Assembly (NCBI RefSeq): GCF_027941835.1
Contig: NZ_CP116005.1
Span: 3,053,501-3,117,500, forward strand
Origin: Sphingosinicella microcystinivorans
Lineage (GTDB): Bacteria; Pseudomonadota; Alphaproteobacteria; Sphingomonadales; Sphingomonadaceae
Direction of reading: 5' to 3'
DNA length: 64,000 bases
The position numbers were made by a program, and so were the translations under genes. The notes beneath the pieces were generated by a model. That model was not told the origin of the DNA. It worked only from the letters and a program-made list of their open reading frames with translations, and made no database searches. Positions 30,085-40,114 of this stretch are shown here, in pieces (position 1 is the stretch's first letter; each line of letters opens with the position of its first letter).

Positions 30085-30425
30085 GAGTCCTGCTCCTCGC
30101 CGTCGACATGGTCGGTGTCGGTAAGGCCGCGCGAGGCCAGCAGCACGACCAGCATCAGCGCCGTCGTCGCGAACGAGATGACGATCGCCGTCAGCACCAG
30201 CGCCTGCGGCACGGGATCGGTGTAGGCGGCCGGGTCGATGGCCACGCCCTTTTCGATGATGGGCGGCGCGTCGATGCGCAGCCGTCCCATGGCGAGAATG
30301 AACAGGTTCACGGCGTAGGAGAGCAGGGCGAGACCGATCACCACCTGAAAGGTGCGCGGCCGCAGCAGCAGCCAGACGCCCGAGGCGGTGAGGACGCCGA
30401 TGGCAAGCGCAAGCACGATTTCCAT
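30081..30425 (-). CDS. mrpC: Na+/H+ antiporter subunit MrpC
   Basis: 114-residue, three-helix NuoK-like subunit. VVIGLALLSYAVNLFILAMG and DPVPQALVLTAIVISFATTALML are the MnhC/PhaC signatures; the buried Glu/Asp-containing proton path of NuoK is only partly kept, as usual for MrpC. Its start overlaps the mrpA/B stop by one base (TGATG). Confidence 0.95.
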   Translation of the reverse strand: MEIVLALAIGVLTASGVWLLLRPRTFQVVIGLALLSYAVNLFILAMGRLRIDAPPIIEKGVAIDPAAYTDPVPQALVLTAIVISFATTALMLVVLLASRGLTDTDHVDGEEQDS

Positions 30426-33349
30426 CAGCGCGCCTCCCCGGCCGCCGGAGCCTGCGTTTCCGGCTTGCGGACCACGCGCGGCGTGCGGATCGACTGGTGC
30501 GCGAGCGCGATCAGCACGAGCACCGTGGCGCCGACCACCAGCGCGAAGACGCCGATGTCGAACAGCAGCGCGCTTGCGACCGGCACGGCGCCGACAAGGG
30601 GCAGGTCGACATAGCGGAAGTGCGACGTGAGCAGCGGATAGCCGAACAGCCACGCGCCCGCGCCGGTGAGCACGGCCAGCAGCAGGCCGATGCCGATCCA
30701 GCGCAGCGGCATGACGAGCAGCCGGTCCTCGACGTGGCGCGTGCCGTTCGCCATGTACTGGAGGGTGATGCCGATCGACATGGTGATCCCGGCGGCGAAT
30801 CCGCCCCCCGGCAGGTCATGGCCGCGCAGCAGCAGGTAGATCGCGAACACGATGATCACGGGGAACATCCATTCCATCACCAGGCGCGGGATCATCAGAT
30901 AGTCGGCGACGGTGTCGCCGACAGCCCGGTCCGCGTGCGCGCGGTCGAAATCGGCCTGCACGCGCTGCTGCACCGGCGTTTCGATGCTTTCGATGGCGGG
31001 GCGGAACCGTCGCAGCAGCGAGAACACGGTGATCGCGACGATGCCGAGGACGGTGATCTCGCCGAGCGTGTCGAACGCCCGGAAATCCACGAGGATGACG
31101 TTCACCACGTTGGTGCCGCCGCCTTCGGCGTAGGCGTTCTGCATGAAGTAGCTGGCGATCGTGTCGGCGAACGGCCGGCTCATCACGGCATAGGCGATGA
31201 GCGACACGCCGATGCCGGCGGAAACCGCGATCAGCAGGTCGCTGCCCCGGCGCATCAGCACGCGCACGGGCGTGCGCTTTTCCGGCCAGATGTCCGGAAG
31301 CCGTTTCGGCAGCCAGCGCAGACCGAGCAGGAGGAGAACGGTTGTCACGATCTCGACGAGGAGCTGCGTGACGGCAAGGTCGGGCGCCGACAGCCACACG
31401 AAGCTGATGCACGTCACGAGCCCCGCCACACCGACGAGAATGAGCGCGGCGAGCCGGTGGAATTTCGCCTGCCACGCGGCGGCGATCGCGCAGCCGCCGC
31501 CGATGGCCCACATGATGGCGAACGCGGGATCGACGATGATCCAGTTCTCGCTGCCGACCGAGTAGCCGAAATGCAGGAAGGGCAGGATTCCGGCACCGAG
31601 CGCCAGAATCAGCAGCACGCGGAGCTGCGGTTGCAGGCGGACGGTGCCCGCCCGCGCGCGCAGCCACCCCGCGCCGGCGATGATGCGTTCCAGCACCATT
31701 TCGAACGTCCGTCGGGCCTTCAGCCGTCCGAGCACGGGCGAGGACTTCGCGGCGTTGAGCCGCTTGCCGAAGGCGACATAGAGGGCGAGCCCGCTCGCGA
31801 GCGCGAGGAGGCTGAGGAACAGCGGCCGACTGAATCCGTGCCAGACCGCGAGGCTGTAGGCCGGGGTACGGTCGCCGAGCGTGTCGCGCACGGCGGTTTC
31901 GAGGAACGGCCCGATGGTGACCGCCGGGAAGATGCCGATGACGAGGCAGGCCAGCACCAGCACCTCGATCGGCAGGCGCATCCACGGCGGCGCCTCGTGC
32001 GGCTCGCGCGGCAGCGGCTCCGGCGCATCGGCGAAGAACACCTGATGGATGAAGCGCACGGAATAGAGCACCGCGAACGCGCTCGCCAGCGTGGCGAGCC
32101 ACGGCAGGATCTGGTCGATGACCGTGCCGCTGTGCGTTTCCAGCACTTCGGCAAGGAACATCTCCTTCGAAAGGAAGCCGTTCAGCAGCGGCACGCCCGC
32201 CATCGCGGCGGCGGCCACCATCGCGAGCGTCGCGGTGATCGGCATGAAGCGGTAGAGGCCGCCGAGCTTGCGGATGTCGCGGGTCCCCGTCTCGTGGTCG
32301 ATGATGCCCGCCGCCATGAACAGCGAGGCCTTGAACGTCGCGTGGTTCACCGTGTGGAAAATCGCCGCGACCGCCGCGAGCGGGCTGCCGAGCCCGAGCA
32401 GCAGCACGATGAGCCCGAGATGGCTGATCGTCGAGTAGGCGAGCAGGCCCTTGAGATCCTGCTGGAAGATCGCCACCCACGCGCCGACGAGCAGGGTCGC
32501 GAGGCCGACGGAGCTGACGGTGAGGTACCACGCGTCCGTTCCCGAAAGCACCGGCCACAGCAGGATCAGCACGAACACGCCCGCCTTCACCATCGTCGCC
32601 GAGTGGAGGTAGGCCGACACCGGGGTCGGCGCCGCCATTGCGTGCGGAAGCCAGAAATGGAACGGGAACTGCGCGCTTTTCGTGAACGCGCCGATCAGGA
32701 TGAGGAAAAGCGCTGCCGGATAGAGCTGACTTGCGCGGATCGCCTCGCCCGACGCGAGCACCGTGTCGAGCGCGTAGCCCCCGGCGATATGCCCGAGCAG
32801 CAGGAAGCCGAGCAGCAGGCAGATGCCCCCGGCGCCGGTGACGATCAGCGACATGCGCGCGCCGTCCCGCGCGCTCTGGTTGTGGTGCCAGTAGCCGATG
32901 AGCAGGAACGAGAACAGGCTCGTGAGTTCCCAGAAGAAGGCGATCTGCACGAGATTGCCCGAGAGGACCACACCCAGCATCGAGCCCATGAACGCCATCA
33001 GGAACGAGAAGAAACGCGGAACCGGGTCCTCGGACGACATGTAGTAGCGGGCGTAGAGGATGACGAGCGCGCCCATCACCAGCACCAGCAGCGCGAACAG
33101 CCACGAAACGCCGCTGAGGCGGAACGTCAGGTCGAGGTCGAGCGAGGGCAGCCACGGGATGACGCTGAGCACGACGCCGCCATCGGCGACGGCAGGGTAG
33201 AGACCGGCGATCGCTCCCGCCCCCGCGAGCGCGATCAATCCCGCGAGCACGGTCGCATGGGTCCGCGCGCGCGTCGGGAAAAACGCGGCGGCGAAGCTGC
33301 CGAGGAACGGAAGCGCCACGATGATGAGCAGGATATGCTCTGATGTCAT
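30425..33349 (-). CDS. mrpA: Na+/H+ antiporter subunit MrpA fused to MrpB
   Basis: 974-residue first gene of the mrp operon. Residues 1 to about 780 are MrpA: NuoL-like helices with FFWELTSLFSFLLIGYWHHN, SAQFPFHFWLPHAMAAPTPVSAYLHSATMVKAG and LKGLLAYSTISHLGL. Residues from about 790 form an MnhB domain (LVMEWMFPVIIVFAIYLLLRGHDLPGGGFAAG). This A-B fusion is common in alphaproteobacteria. The complex exports Na+ and supports pH and salt tolerance. AAGGAG lies 12-17 bases upstream of ATG 33349. Confidence 0.94.
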   Translation of the reverse strand: MTSEHILLIIVALPFLGSFAAAFFPTRARTHATVLAGLIALAGAGAIAGLYPAVADGGVVLSVIPWLPSLDLDLTFRLSGVSWLFALLVLVMGALVILYARYYMSSEDPVPRFFSFLMAFMGSMLGVVLSGNLVQIAFFWELTSLFSFLLIGYWHHNQSARDGARMSLIVTGAGGICLLLGFLLLGHIAGGYALDTVLASGEAIRASQLYPAALFLILIGAFTKSAQFPFHFWLPHAMAAPTPVSAYLHSATMVKAGVFVLILLWPVLSGTDAWYLTVSSVGLATLLVGAWVAIFQQDLKGLLAYSTISHLGLIVLLLGLGSPLAAVAAIFHTVNHATFKASLFMAAGIIDHETGTRDIRKLGGLYRFMPITATLAMVAAAAMAGVPLLNGFLSKEMFLAEVLETHSGTVIDQILPWLATLASAFAVLYSVRFIHQVFFADAPEPLPREPHEAPPWMRLPIEVLVLACLVIGIFPAVTIGPFLETAVRDTLGDRTPAYSLAVWHGFSRPLFLSLLALASGLALYVAFGKRLNAAKSSPVLGRLKARRTFEMVLERIIAGAGWLRARAGTVRLQPQLRVLLILALGAGILPFLHFGYSVGSENWIIVDPAFAIMWAIGGGCAIAAAWQAKFHRLAALILVGVAGLVTCISFVWLSAPDLAVTQLLVEIVTTVLLLLGLRWLPKRLPDIWPEKRTPVRVLMRRGSDLLIAVSAGIGVSLIAYAVMSRPFADTIASYFMQNAYAEGGGTNVVNVILVDFRAFDTLGEITVLGIVAITVFSLLRRFRPAIESIETPVQQRVQADFDRAHADRAVGDTVADYLMIPRLVMEWMFPVIIVFAIYLLLRGHDLPGGGFAAGITMSIGITLQYMANGTRHVEDRLLVMPLRWIGIGLLLAVLTGAGAWLFGYPLLTSHFRYVDLPLVGAVPVASALLFDIGVFALVVGATVLVLIALAHQSIRTPRVVRKPETQAPAAGEAR

Positions 33350-33618
33350 TGGGGTCGTCAGCTCCTTGCGCCAGCGGCCTCAAGCCTTTGCTCTCAGACC
33401 CTTAATCGTAGAGCAGGGGAACGGGACGCAAGCACAAGTTGACGTCCGGGGCGAGAATTCCTCGGTGGAGCCCGAATGGACACGGGATCGGGGTCGTCCG
33501 GGCAGGCGGAAACGCCGCCCGCGCAAAGCCACTAGACGGGAGGCCGCGACTTTGCCATTTGGGCCGGGCGGATGCTCCCGGCCCCCCGAAAGGTGCGCTG
33601 GCACCACTGGACACATGT
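33350..33618. other. Non-coding gap between mrp operon and tRNA-Leu
   Basis: This 269-base stretch separates the divergent mrp operon and tRNA-Leu gene, so it should hold both promoters. On the minus strand there is a TACGAT hexamer near 33405-33412, but no -35 at proper distance that I trust. Local GC-rich hairpins occur near 33570-33590. I see no convincing open reading frame. Confidence 0.4.
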
Positions 33619-33702
33619 GCGGGCGTGGCGAAATTGGTAGACGCACGGCACTCAAAATGCCGCGACTTTGTCATGTCGGTTCGAGTCCGACCGCCCGCAC
33701 CA
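33619..33702 (+). tRNA. tRNA-Leu (anticodon CAA)
   Basis: An 84-base type II tRNA. Acceptor GCGGGCG pairs with CGCCCGC, the discriminator is A, and CCA is encoded. The anticodon arm is CGGCA-CTCAAAA-TGCCG, with anticodon CAA at 33653-33655, reading UUG. A variable arm and a T arm with GGTTCGAGTCC are present. It stands between the mrp operon and the stress cluster. Confidence 0.96.
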
Positions 33703-33838
33703 ACAGAAGCCGCCGTCCGCTGCGACACAATGGCCGCACAATGACCGCAAGGGGTTGATCGCGCGGTGAACAGCGGGCACCCCTTCGCGCGGGGCCTGTA
33801 TGCCTCTCCGTTCGGCGAACAGGAAGGTTCTTCCAAAC

Positions 33839-36511
33839 ATGGATGCAGCGCAAGCACGTGACTGGCACGCCCATCATCCCCCCGAAGTCCTGGATATTCT
33901 GGAAACCTCGGAACACGGCCTCACGTCGCCGGAGGCGGGGGAGCGCCTGTCCGTTCACGGGCCGAACACGCTGCCGGCCACGGCGGCGAGGCATCCGCTG
34001 TTCCGCTTTCTCGAGCAGTTCAACAACGCGCTGATCTATTTCCTGCTCGCGGCCGCAACGGCGGCTTTCGTGCTCGGCCACGCCGTCGATGCGGTGGTCA
34101 TCATCGTCGTCGTGCTGGTGAACGCCATCGTCGGGTTCATCCAGGAGGGCAAGGCGGAGCAGGCGCTCAGCGCCATGCAGGACATGATCGCCCCGCACAC
34201 GCGCGTGCTGCGCGACGGCCGGCGGCAGGAAGTGCCCGTGGGCGAGGTGGTGCCGGGCGACATCGTGCATCTGGAGGCGGGCGACCGGATTCCGGCGGAC
34301 GTGCGCCTGCTGGAGACGCACGGCCTGCTCGTGGACGAGGCGGCGCTGACCGGCGAATCGGTCGCGGCCGAGAAGCACCATGCCGCGGTCGACATGACCG
34401 CCGCGCTCGGCGACCGGCGCAGCATGGCGTTTTCGGGCACGCTGGTCGCGGCCGGGCAGGGCGTCGGCGTGGTGGTGGAAACCGGCAGCCGCACGCAGAT
34501 CGGGCGGATCAGCCGGATGCTGCAATCGGTGGAGCGCCTGACCACGCCGCTGCTGCGCCAGATCGACGGGTTCGCGCGGCGCTGCACGGCGGTGGTGTTC
34601 ACGGGGGCCGTGCTGCTGTTCCTGTTCGCGGTCTTCGTCCGCGGCTTCGAATGGACGGACGCGCTCATCGCCGTCGTCGCCGTCGCGGTCGGCGTGGTGC
34701 CGGAGGGGCTGCCCGCCGTCATCACCATCACGCTCGCCATCGGCGTGCGCCGCATGGCGGCGCGGAACGCCGTGATCCGCAAGCTCCCGGCGGTCGAGAC
34801 GCTGGGCGCCACCTCCGTGATCTGCACGGACAAGACCGGAACGCTGACGCGCAACGAGATGACCGTGCGCCACGTCGCGACGGCGGACCATGTGTTCACG
34901 GTTTCGGGAACCGGCTATGCGCCGGACGGCGCGTTCACGCTGGAGGGCGAGGGGGATGCCGCGGAGACGGCGGCGCGCGATCCGATCGTGCTGTGCGGCC
35001 TGCTTTGCAACGACGCCAATCTCCGCCCCGACTGGTCGGCGGACGGCGACCCGATGGAAGCCGCGCTCGTCAGCCTTGCGCTGAAGGCCGGTCTCGACCC
35101 TGCCGGGGTTCGCGGCGCGTGGAAGCCGGTCGCCAAGATCCCGTTCGACGCCGCCTACCGCTTCATGGCGACGCTGCGGGAAGGGCCGGCGGGCGAAATC
35201 GCGGCCTTCGTGAAAGGCGCGCCGGAGGCCCTGTTCGCGATGGCGGGCGCGGACTTCGACAGCGCCGCGTGGAACGCGCGCGTGGCGGAGGCGGGCGCGC
35301 GCGGCGAGCGCGTGCTGGCCTTCGGCATGAAACGCATGGCTCCGGGGTGTGGCAGGATCGGCTTCGAGGACCTCGCGGACGGCGTGACGCTGCTCGGCAT
35401 CATGGGGTTCATCGACCCGCCGCGTCCCGAGGCGATCTCGGCGATCGCCGAATGCCGGTCGGCCGGGATCGCCGTGAAGATGATCACCGGCGACCACGCG
35501 GCGACCGCGCTCGCCATCGCCCGCCAGATCGACCTCGCGGACGATCCCGAAGTGATGACCGGCGCCGAACTCGACGCGCTGCCCGAGGACCGGCTCGCCG
35601 AGGCCGTGCAGCGCGTCAGTGTGTTCGCGCGGACCAATCCCGAGCACAAGCTGCGTATCGTCCGCGCGCTTCAGGCGGGCGGCGCCATCGTCGCCATGAC
35701 CGGCGACGGCGTGAACGACGCGCCGTCGCTGAAACAGGCCGATGTCGGCACCGCGATGGGCCGGAAGGGCACCGATGTCGCCAAGGAAGCGGCGGAAATG
35801 GTGCTGCTCGACGACAATTTCGCCTCGATCGTGAACGCCGTGTACGAAGGCCGCACCGTCTACGACAACATCCGCAAGGTCATCTCGTGGACGATCCCGA
35901 CGAACGGCGGCGAGGCGGTCGCGGTCATCATCGCCATTCTCGCGGGCTTCGCGATGCCGATGTCGGCGACGCAGATCCTCTGGATCAACCTCGTGCTGTC
36001 GGCGACGCTCGGCCTCGTGCTGGCGTTCGAGCCGTCGGAACCCGGCATCATGCGCCGTCCCCCACGCCCGGCGAACGCGCCGCTGCTGTCGCCGTTCCTG
36101 CTGTGGCGGGTGATCGTGGTCTCGCTGCTGCTCACCGGCGCGGCACTCGGCATCTTCTTCTACGGCCTCGCCGCAGGCCGCGACCTCGAGACGGCGCGCA
36201 CGCTGGTCGTCAACATGCTGGTCGTCGCGGAAATCTTCTACCTGTTCAACGTCCGCTACCTGCACATGACCTCGATCACGTGGCGCGGCGCGCTCGGCAC
36301 GCCGTCCGTGCTCGCGGCGATCGCCGTGGTCGTCGCGGCGCAGCTTTTGTTCACCTATGCGCCGTTCATGAACGCGCTGTTCGAGAGCCGGCCGCTCGGC
36401 GTGATCGACGGCGCGCTCATCATCGCCGTCGGCGTCGCGCTCATGCTGCTTCTGGAAGCCGAGAAGACGGTGTTGCGCCGGCTCGGATGGTTCGAGGAAC
36501 TGAAGGCCTGA
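33839..36511 (+). CDS. Cation-translocating P-type ATPase (P2 type)
   Basis: 890-residue membrane ATPase. It has an N-terminal cation-ATPase domain, the actuator loop LVDEAALTGES, phosphorylation motif ICTDKTGTLT (Asp331), hinge TGDGVNDAPSLKQADVGTAMG, and the helix-4 motif VGVVPEGLPA typical of P2 (Ca2+, Na+/K+-like) pumps. The ion is not proven; Ca2+ is plausible because a Na+/Ca2+ exchanger-like gene lies 2.5 kb downstream. ATG 33839 follows AGGAAGG (33821-33827); an ATG at 33800 is in frame. Four bases separate it from the nuclease gene. Confidence 0.9.
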   Translation: MDAAQARDWHAHHPPEVLDILETSEHGLTSPEAGERLSVHGPNTLPATAARHPLFRFLEQFNNALIYFLLAAATAAFVLGHAVDAVVIIVVVLVNAIVGFIQEGKAEQALSAMQDMIAPHTRVLRDGRRQEVPVGEVVPGDIVHLEAGDRIPADVRLLETHGLLVDEAALTGESVAAEKHHAAVDMTAALGDRRSMAFSGTLVAAGQGVGVVVETGSRTQIGRISRMLQSVERLTTPLLRQIDGFARRCTAVVFTGAVLLFLFAVFVRGFEWTDALIAVVAVAVGVVPEGLPAVITITLAIGVRRMAARNAVIRKLPAVETLGATSVICTDKTGTLTRNEMTVRHVATADHVFTVSGTGYAPDGAFTLEGEGDAAETAARDPIVLCGLLCNDANLRPDWSADGDPMEAALVSLALKAGLDPAGVRGAWKPVAKIPFDAAYRFMATLREGPAGEIAAFVKGAPEALFAMAGADFDSAAWNARVAEAGARGERVLAFGMKRMAPGCGRIGFEDLADGVTLLGIMGFIDPPRPEAISAIAECRSAGIAVKMITGDHAATALAIARQIDLADDPEVMTGAELDALPEDRLAEAVQRVSVFARTNPEHKLRIVRALQAGGAIVAMTGDGVNDAPSLKQADVGTAMGRKGTDVAKEAAEMVLLDDNFASIVNAVYEGRTVYDNIRKVISWTIPTNGGEAVAVIIAILAGFAMPMSATQILWINLVLSATLGLVLAFEPSEPGIMRRPPRPANAPLLSPFLLWRVIVVSLLLTGAALGIFFYGLAAGRDLETARTLVVNMLVVAEIFYLFNVRYLHMTSITWRGALGTPSVLAAIAVVVAAQLLFTYAPFMNALFESRPLGVIDGALIIAVGVALMLLLEAEKTVLRRLGWFEELKA

Positions 36512-36514
36512 ACG

Positions 36515-38137
36515 ATGACCGAAACACCCGAGATCGTCTTCCACGGCGCCGCGCGCACGGTGACGGGGTCCTGCATGGAGCTTCGGGTCGGCAAGCGCCG
36601 CCTGCTCGTCGATTGCGGCCTGTTCCAGGGATCGCGCACGCTGGAGGCGCTGAATGCGGAAGGCTTCGCGTTCGATGCCGCGCGCCTCGACGCCGTCATC
36701 CTCACGCACGCCCATATCGACCACAGCGGCCTGCTGCCCCGGCTGGTGCGCGAGGGATCTGCAGGGCCCATATGGTGCACGGGTCCGACGCGCGACCTGC
36801 TCGACCACATGCTGCCCGACGCGGGCCGCATTCAGGAAAGCGACGTGGAGCGGCGCAACCGCCGCGCGGACCGCGCCGACGAACCCGAGGTCGAGCCGAT
36901 CTATACCGAGGCGGATGCGAAGCAGGCCGCGGCGCTTGCAAGGCCCGTCGCGCTCGAACGCTGGTTCGAGCCCGTGCCCGGCGTCCGCGCCCGGTTGTGG
37001 AACGCCGGCCATATCCTCGGCTCGGCGTCCGTCGAGATCGAGGCCGGCGGCAGCCGCCTGCTGTTCTCGGGCGACATCGGGCCAGAGCACAAGGCCTTCC
37101 ATCCGGACCCGGAAGCGCCGCAAGGCTTCGACCACGTCGTCTGCGAAAGCACCTACGGCGACCGCACCCGCGAGCACACGACGATCCCGGAGCGGCGCAC
37201 GCTGCTCGAAGCCGAGATCAAGGCGGCGCTGACGCGCGGCGGCAACCTCGTCATCCCCGTGTTCGCGCTGGAGCGGACGCAGGAACTGCTGCTCGACGTC
37301 GCCATGCTGATCAACACCGGGCGGCTGCCCTACACGCAAGTCTTCATCGATTCGCCGCTCGCCAGCCGCACCACCGGCGTCTTCGCGCGGCACGCCGCCG
37401 ATCTCGAGGACATGGGGTCGGGCGAGGTCTTCCGGCACCCGGCCTTCCACTATGTCGGCAGCGCGTCGCAATCCATGAAGCTGAACAGCGTGTCGGGCGC
37501 CATCATCATGGCCGCTTCGGGCATGTGCGAAAGCGGCCGCATCCGCCATCACCTCCGGCACAATCTGGGGCGGCGGGAATCGACGGTGCTGTTCGTCGGC
37601 TTCCAGGCGGCCGGAACGCTGGGCCGCACCATCATGGACGGTGCGCCGCGCGTGCGTATTTCCGGCCACGACGTGGCCGTGCGCGCGCAGGTGCGCCGCA
37701 TCGACAGCTATTCCGCCCATGCCGACCAGGCCGACATCTTGCGATGGATCAATGAGCGCCGCCCGATCGCTGGCAGCATCTTCCTCACACACGGGGAGGC
37801 GGATGCGATGGAGAGCCTGCGACGCCTGTTGCAGCGCGACGATGCGGCGGCGTCGATCGTCACGCCCGAACTGGGCGAGCGCTACGCGTTGCCCCCGCGC
37901 GCGAAGGCCCGGCGCCTTTCGGCGGGGCGGACGGACATGGAGGCCGCCGTGGGCCGCGACTGGCAGAACGCCTACGCGGACTTCGCCGTCAATCTGAAGC
38001 GCGAGCTTTCGGATATTGAAAACGCCGCGGCGCGGCGCGAGGCGATCGAAAGGATGCGCGCCGTGCTACAGTCGTACAAGGCGAGCCGGATGAACAGGAA
38101 GATCGAAGCACAATCCGCGAGAGGAGACCGGAAATGA
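36515..38137 (+). CDS. Metallo-beta-lactamase/beta-CASP family RNA-processing nuclease
   Basis: 540-residue MBL-fold protein with a beta-CASP insertion, as in CPSF73-like and bacterial YsgA/TTHA0252-like ribonucleases. Zinc motif 2 is HAHIDH at residues 65-70. Further motifs are NAGHILGSA, FSGDIG, ESTYGDR, the beta-CASP ASGMCESGRIRHHL, and the RMMBL segment with SYSAHADQ and FLTHGE. RNA substrates are unknown. It overlaps the downstream usp gene by four bases and follows the P-type ATPase by three bases, so all three are co-transcribed. Confidence 0.92.
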   Translation: MTETPEIVFHGAARTVTGSCMELRVGKRRLLVDCGLFQGSRTLEALNAEGFAFDAARLDAVILTHAHIDHSGLLPRLVREGSAGPIWCTGPTRDLLDHMLPDAGRIQESDVERRNRRADRADEPEVEPIYTEADAKQAAALARPVALERWFEPVPGVRARLWNAGHILGSASVEIEAGGSRLLFSGDIGPEHKAFHPDPEAPQGFDHVVCESTYGDRTREHTTIPERRTLLEAEIKAALTRGGNLVIPVFALERTQELLLDVAMLINTGRLPYTQVFIDSPLASRTTGVFARHAADLEDMGSGEVFRHPAFHYVGSASQSMKLNSVSGAIIMAASGMCESGRIRHHLRHNLGRRESTVLFVGFQAAGTLGRTIMDGAPRVRISGHDVAVRAQVRRIDSYSAHADQADILRWINERRPIAGSIFLTHGEADAMESLRRLLQRDDAAASIVTPELGERYALPPRAKARRLSAGRTDMEAAVGRDWQNAYADFAVNLKRELSDIENAAARREAIERMRAVLQSYKASRMNRKIEAQSARGDRK

Positions 38138-39027
38138 CGACAGGCGACACGAACAGAACACCGCGGCACCTGCTGCTGGCCACCGATCTCGGCGCGCGCA
38201 GCGACCGGGCGCTCGACAGGGCCGTGCTGCTGGCGCGGGAATGGAACGCGAAGCTCACCGTGGTCCATGCCGTCGATCCCGACCACAACACCCGCGACCT
38301 TCGCAAGGAATGGGACACGCCTTCGTGGCGTCGCCCGCCCGACCCGATGAAGGTGGCCATGAGCCGAATCCATGCCGACCTTCCCGATCTCGATATCCGT
38401 CCGGAGGTCGTCGTCGAGGCCGGAGACCCCGCCGAAGTGATCGCCGGCACGGCAAAACGGATCGGCGCCGACCTCATCGTCATCGGCGTCGCGCGCGATG
38501 AAGCGCTCGGGCGCAGGCTCCTCGGCGATACGGTCCAGAGGCTCGTGCAGAAAGCGCCGGTTTCGCTGCTGGTCGTCCGGAGCCGGCCGAAGCGGATGTA
38601 CGGGAAGGTCGTGGTGGCGACCGACTTCTCTCCCTCGTCGGCCGTCGCGCTGAGCGCGGCCGCCCGCCTTTTCCCGAACGCCGATTTCACACTGTTCAAC
38701 GGCTACTCGATTCCATACTCGGGAATCCTCGACACGTGGAACGTGCGCGACGAATTCGACGACTGGGGCCGGAAGGCCTGCGACAAGTTCCTTTCGGAAA
38801 CCGACCTGCCCGAAGGGTTCGCCGCGCGCGTCACCCGCCTCGTCGAGCCGGGCGAGCCGGAACGGCTGCTCGGCGAACTCGTCTCGGGCGGGCGCGTGGA
38901 CCTCACGGTCGTCGGCAGCCACGGCGGCGGCGCGCTTTACGAGATATTCGTGGGCAGCACGGCGAAGCGGATCATCGACGAGGTGCCGGGAGACGTGCTC
39001 CTCGTGCGTGCGCCCAAAGCGAAATAG
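38134..39027 (+). CDS. Universal stress protein, tandem UspA domains
   Basis: 297-residue cytoplasmic protein with two UspA domains (about 8-146 and 150-296). The second keeps the full ATP-binding pattern G-2x-G-9x-G-S (GSHGGGALYEIFVGSTAKR); the first has a variant (GRRLLGDTVQRL). Tandem Usp proteins of this kind are often induced by low oxygen or respiratory arrest. It is translationally coupled to the beta-CASP nuclease gene (ATGA). Confidence 0.93.
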   Translation: MTTGDTNRTPRHLLLATDLGARSDRALDRAVLLAREWNAKLTVVHAVDPDHNTRDLRKEWDTPSWRRPPDPMKVAMSRIHADLPDLDIRPEVVVEAGDPAEVIAGTAKRIGADLIVIGVARDEALGRRLLGDTVQRLVQKAPVSLLVVRSRPKRMYGKVVVATDFSPSSAVALSAAARLFPNADFTLFNGYSIPYSGILDTWNVRDEFDDWGRKACDKFLSETDLPEGFAARVTRLVEPGEPERLLGELVSGGRVDLTVVGSHGGGALYEIFVGSTAKRIIDEVPGDVLLVRAPKAK

Positions 39028-39045
39028 GCGCATGTCGGCCGCACC

Positions 39046-40020
39046 GTGCTGAGCGCGCTCCTCTGGTGCATCGCCGGCATCGTGGTGCTCGTCGCCGGGG
39101 CGGAGGTCGTGGTGCGCGCCGGTGCGAAGGTCGCGGCGGACCTCGGCATCCCGCCGCTCATCGTCGGGCTGACCATCGTCGCGATCGGCACCAGCGCGCC
39201 GGAGCTTGCCGTGGGGATCGAGGCCGCCCTCCAGGGCAGCGGCGCGCTTGCGGTCGGCAACATCGCCGGGACGAACACGCTCAACCTGCTGCTCATCCTC
39301 GGCCTCAGTGCGCTCATCGACCCGCTGGCGCTCAGGTTGCAGACGCTGCGCCTCGACCTGCCGGTGATGGTCGCCTCCGCGTTCGCGCTGCTCGCCATGG
39401 CGTGGGACGGCGTGCTGACCCGCACGGAAGGCGCGGCGATGGTCGCGGGCGCGATCGTCTATACGGCGGTGATCGTCCGGCTTTCGCAGCAGGAAAGCCT
39501 GCGCGTCAAGGCGGAGTATATCGCGGAGTTCGGGGTTTCGCCCCGCGAGCGCAGCCGGGTCGAAACGATCGTGAACCTTGCGGGCCTCATGGTGGGGATC
39601 ACGATCATCATCATCGGCGCCGACTGGCTGGTGGACGGCGGCGTCACGCTCGCGCGCGGCCTGCAAATCTCCGAGGCGCTGATCGGGCTCACCGTCGTCG
39701 CCATCGGCACGTCGATGCCGGAGCTGGTCACTACCATCGTCGGCACCATCCGCAAGGAGCGCGACATTGCCGTCGGCAACCTCCTCGGCAGCAGCATCTA
39801 CAATATCCTCGCGATCCTCGGCATCACCTGCCTCGTGCCCGCGGGAGGCGTCCGCTTCGGGCCGGAACTCGTGTCGGTGGATATTCCGGTGATGGCCCTC
39901 GTCGCGTGCATCTGCGGCCCGGTTTTCTTCACCGGGCGCAGGATAAGCCGGCTCGAAGGCCTGCTCTTCGTGACCGGCTACGCGGCCTATCTCGTCTATC
40001 TCGTGACGAACCGGACGTAG
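39046..40020 (+). CDS. Calcium/sodium antiporter, CaCA family
   Basis: 324-residue membrane protein with about ten helices in two homologous halves. Each half has an alpha repeat: GLTIVAIGTSAPELAVGIEAAL with GNIAGTNTLNLLLILG, and GLTVVAIGTSMPELVTTIVGTI with GNLLGSSIYNILAILG. These are the ion-binding motifs of YrbG-like Na+/Ca2+ exchangers. The start is GTG 39046; the only nearby ATG is out of frame and stops at once. It lies 18 bases after usp. Confidence 0.93.
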   Translation: MLSALLWCIAGIVVLVAGAEVVVRAGAKVAADLGIPPLIVGLTIVAIGTSAPELAVGIEAALQGSGALAVGNIAGTNTLNLLLILGLSALIDPLALRLQTLRLDLPVMVASAFALLAMAWDGVLTRTEGAAMVAGAIVYTAVIVRLSQQESLRVKAEYIAEFGVSPRERSRVETIVNLAGLMVGITIIIIGADWLVDGGVTLARGLQISEALIGLTVVAIGTSMPELVTTIVGTIRKERDIAVGNLLGSSIYNILAILGITCLVPAGGVRFGPELVSVDIPVMALVACICGPVFFTGRRISRLEGLLFVTGYAAYLVYLVTNRT

Positions 40021-40068
40021 GCGCCATGAACGCCGCCGCCATCGACAGGCGCCCCGGACAAAGGGTAT

Positions 40069-40090
40069 CCGGTGCTGTGCCCTGCACCGG
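40069..40090 (+). other. Hairpin upstream of the MaoC-Pta gene
   Basis: CCGGTGC (40069-40075) and GCACCGG (40084-40090) form a perfect seven-pair stem around an eight-base loop, in the 94-base gap after the antiporter gene. There is no T tract, so it is not a classical terminator; it could set transcript stability or attenuate the two downstream acetyl-phosphate genes. Confidence 0.4.
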
Positions 40091-40114
40091 CCACCACGTT
40101 CTGGAGCACTGGAC

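Noticed and set aside
33755-33770. Possible FNR/ANR box (TTGAT) before the stress cluster
   Set aside because: Only the left half matches; the right half reads CGGTGAA and not ATCAA at the right spacing.
33671-37792. A 1,373-codon open frame on the minus strand across the P-type ATPase and nuclease genes
   Set aside because: It is antisense to two genes with full catalytic motifs, has low-complexity Arg/Asp/His-rich composition and arises from GC-rich third positions.
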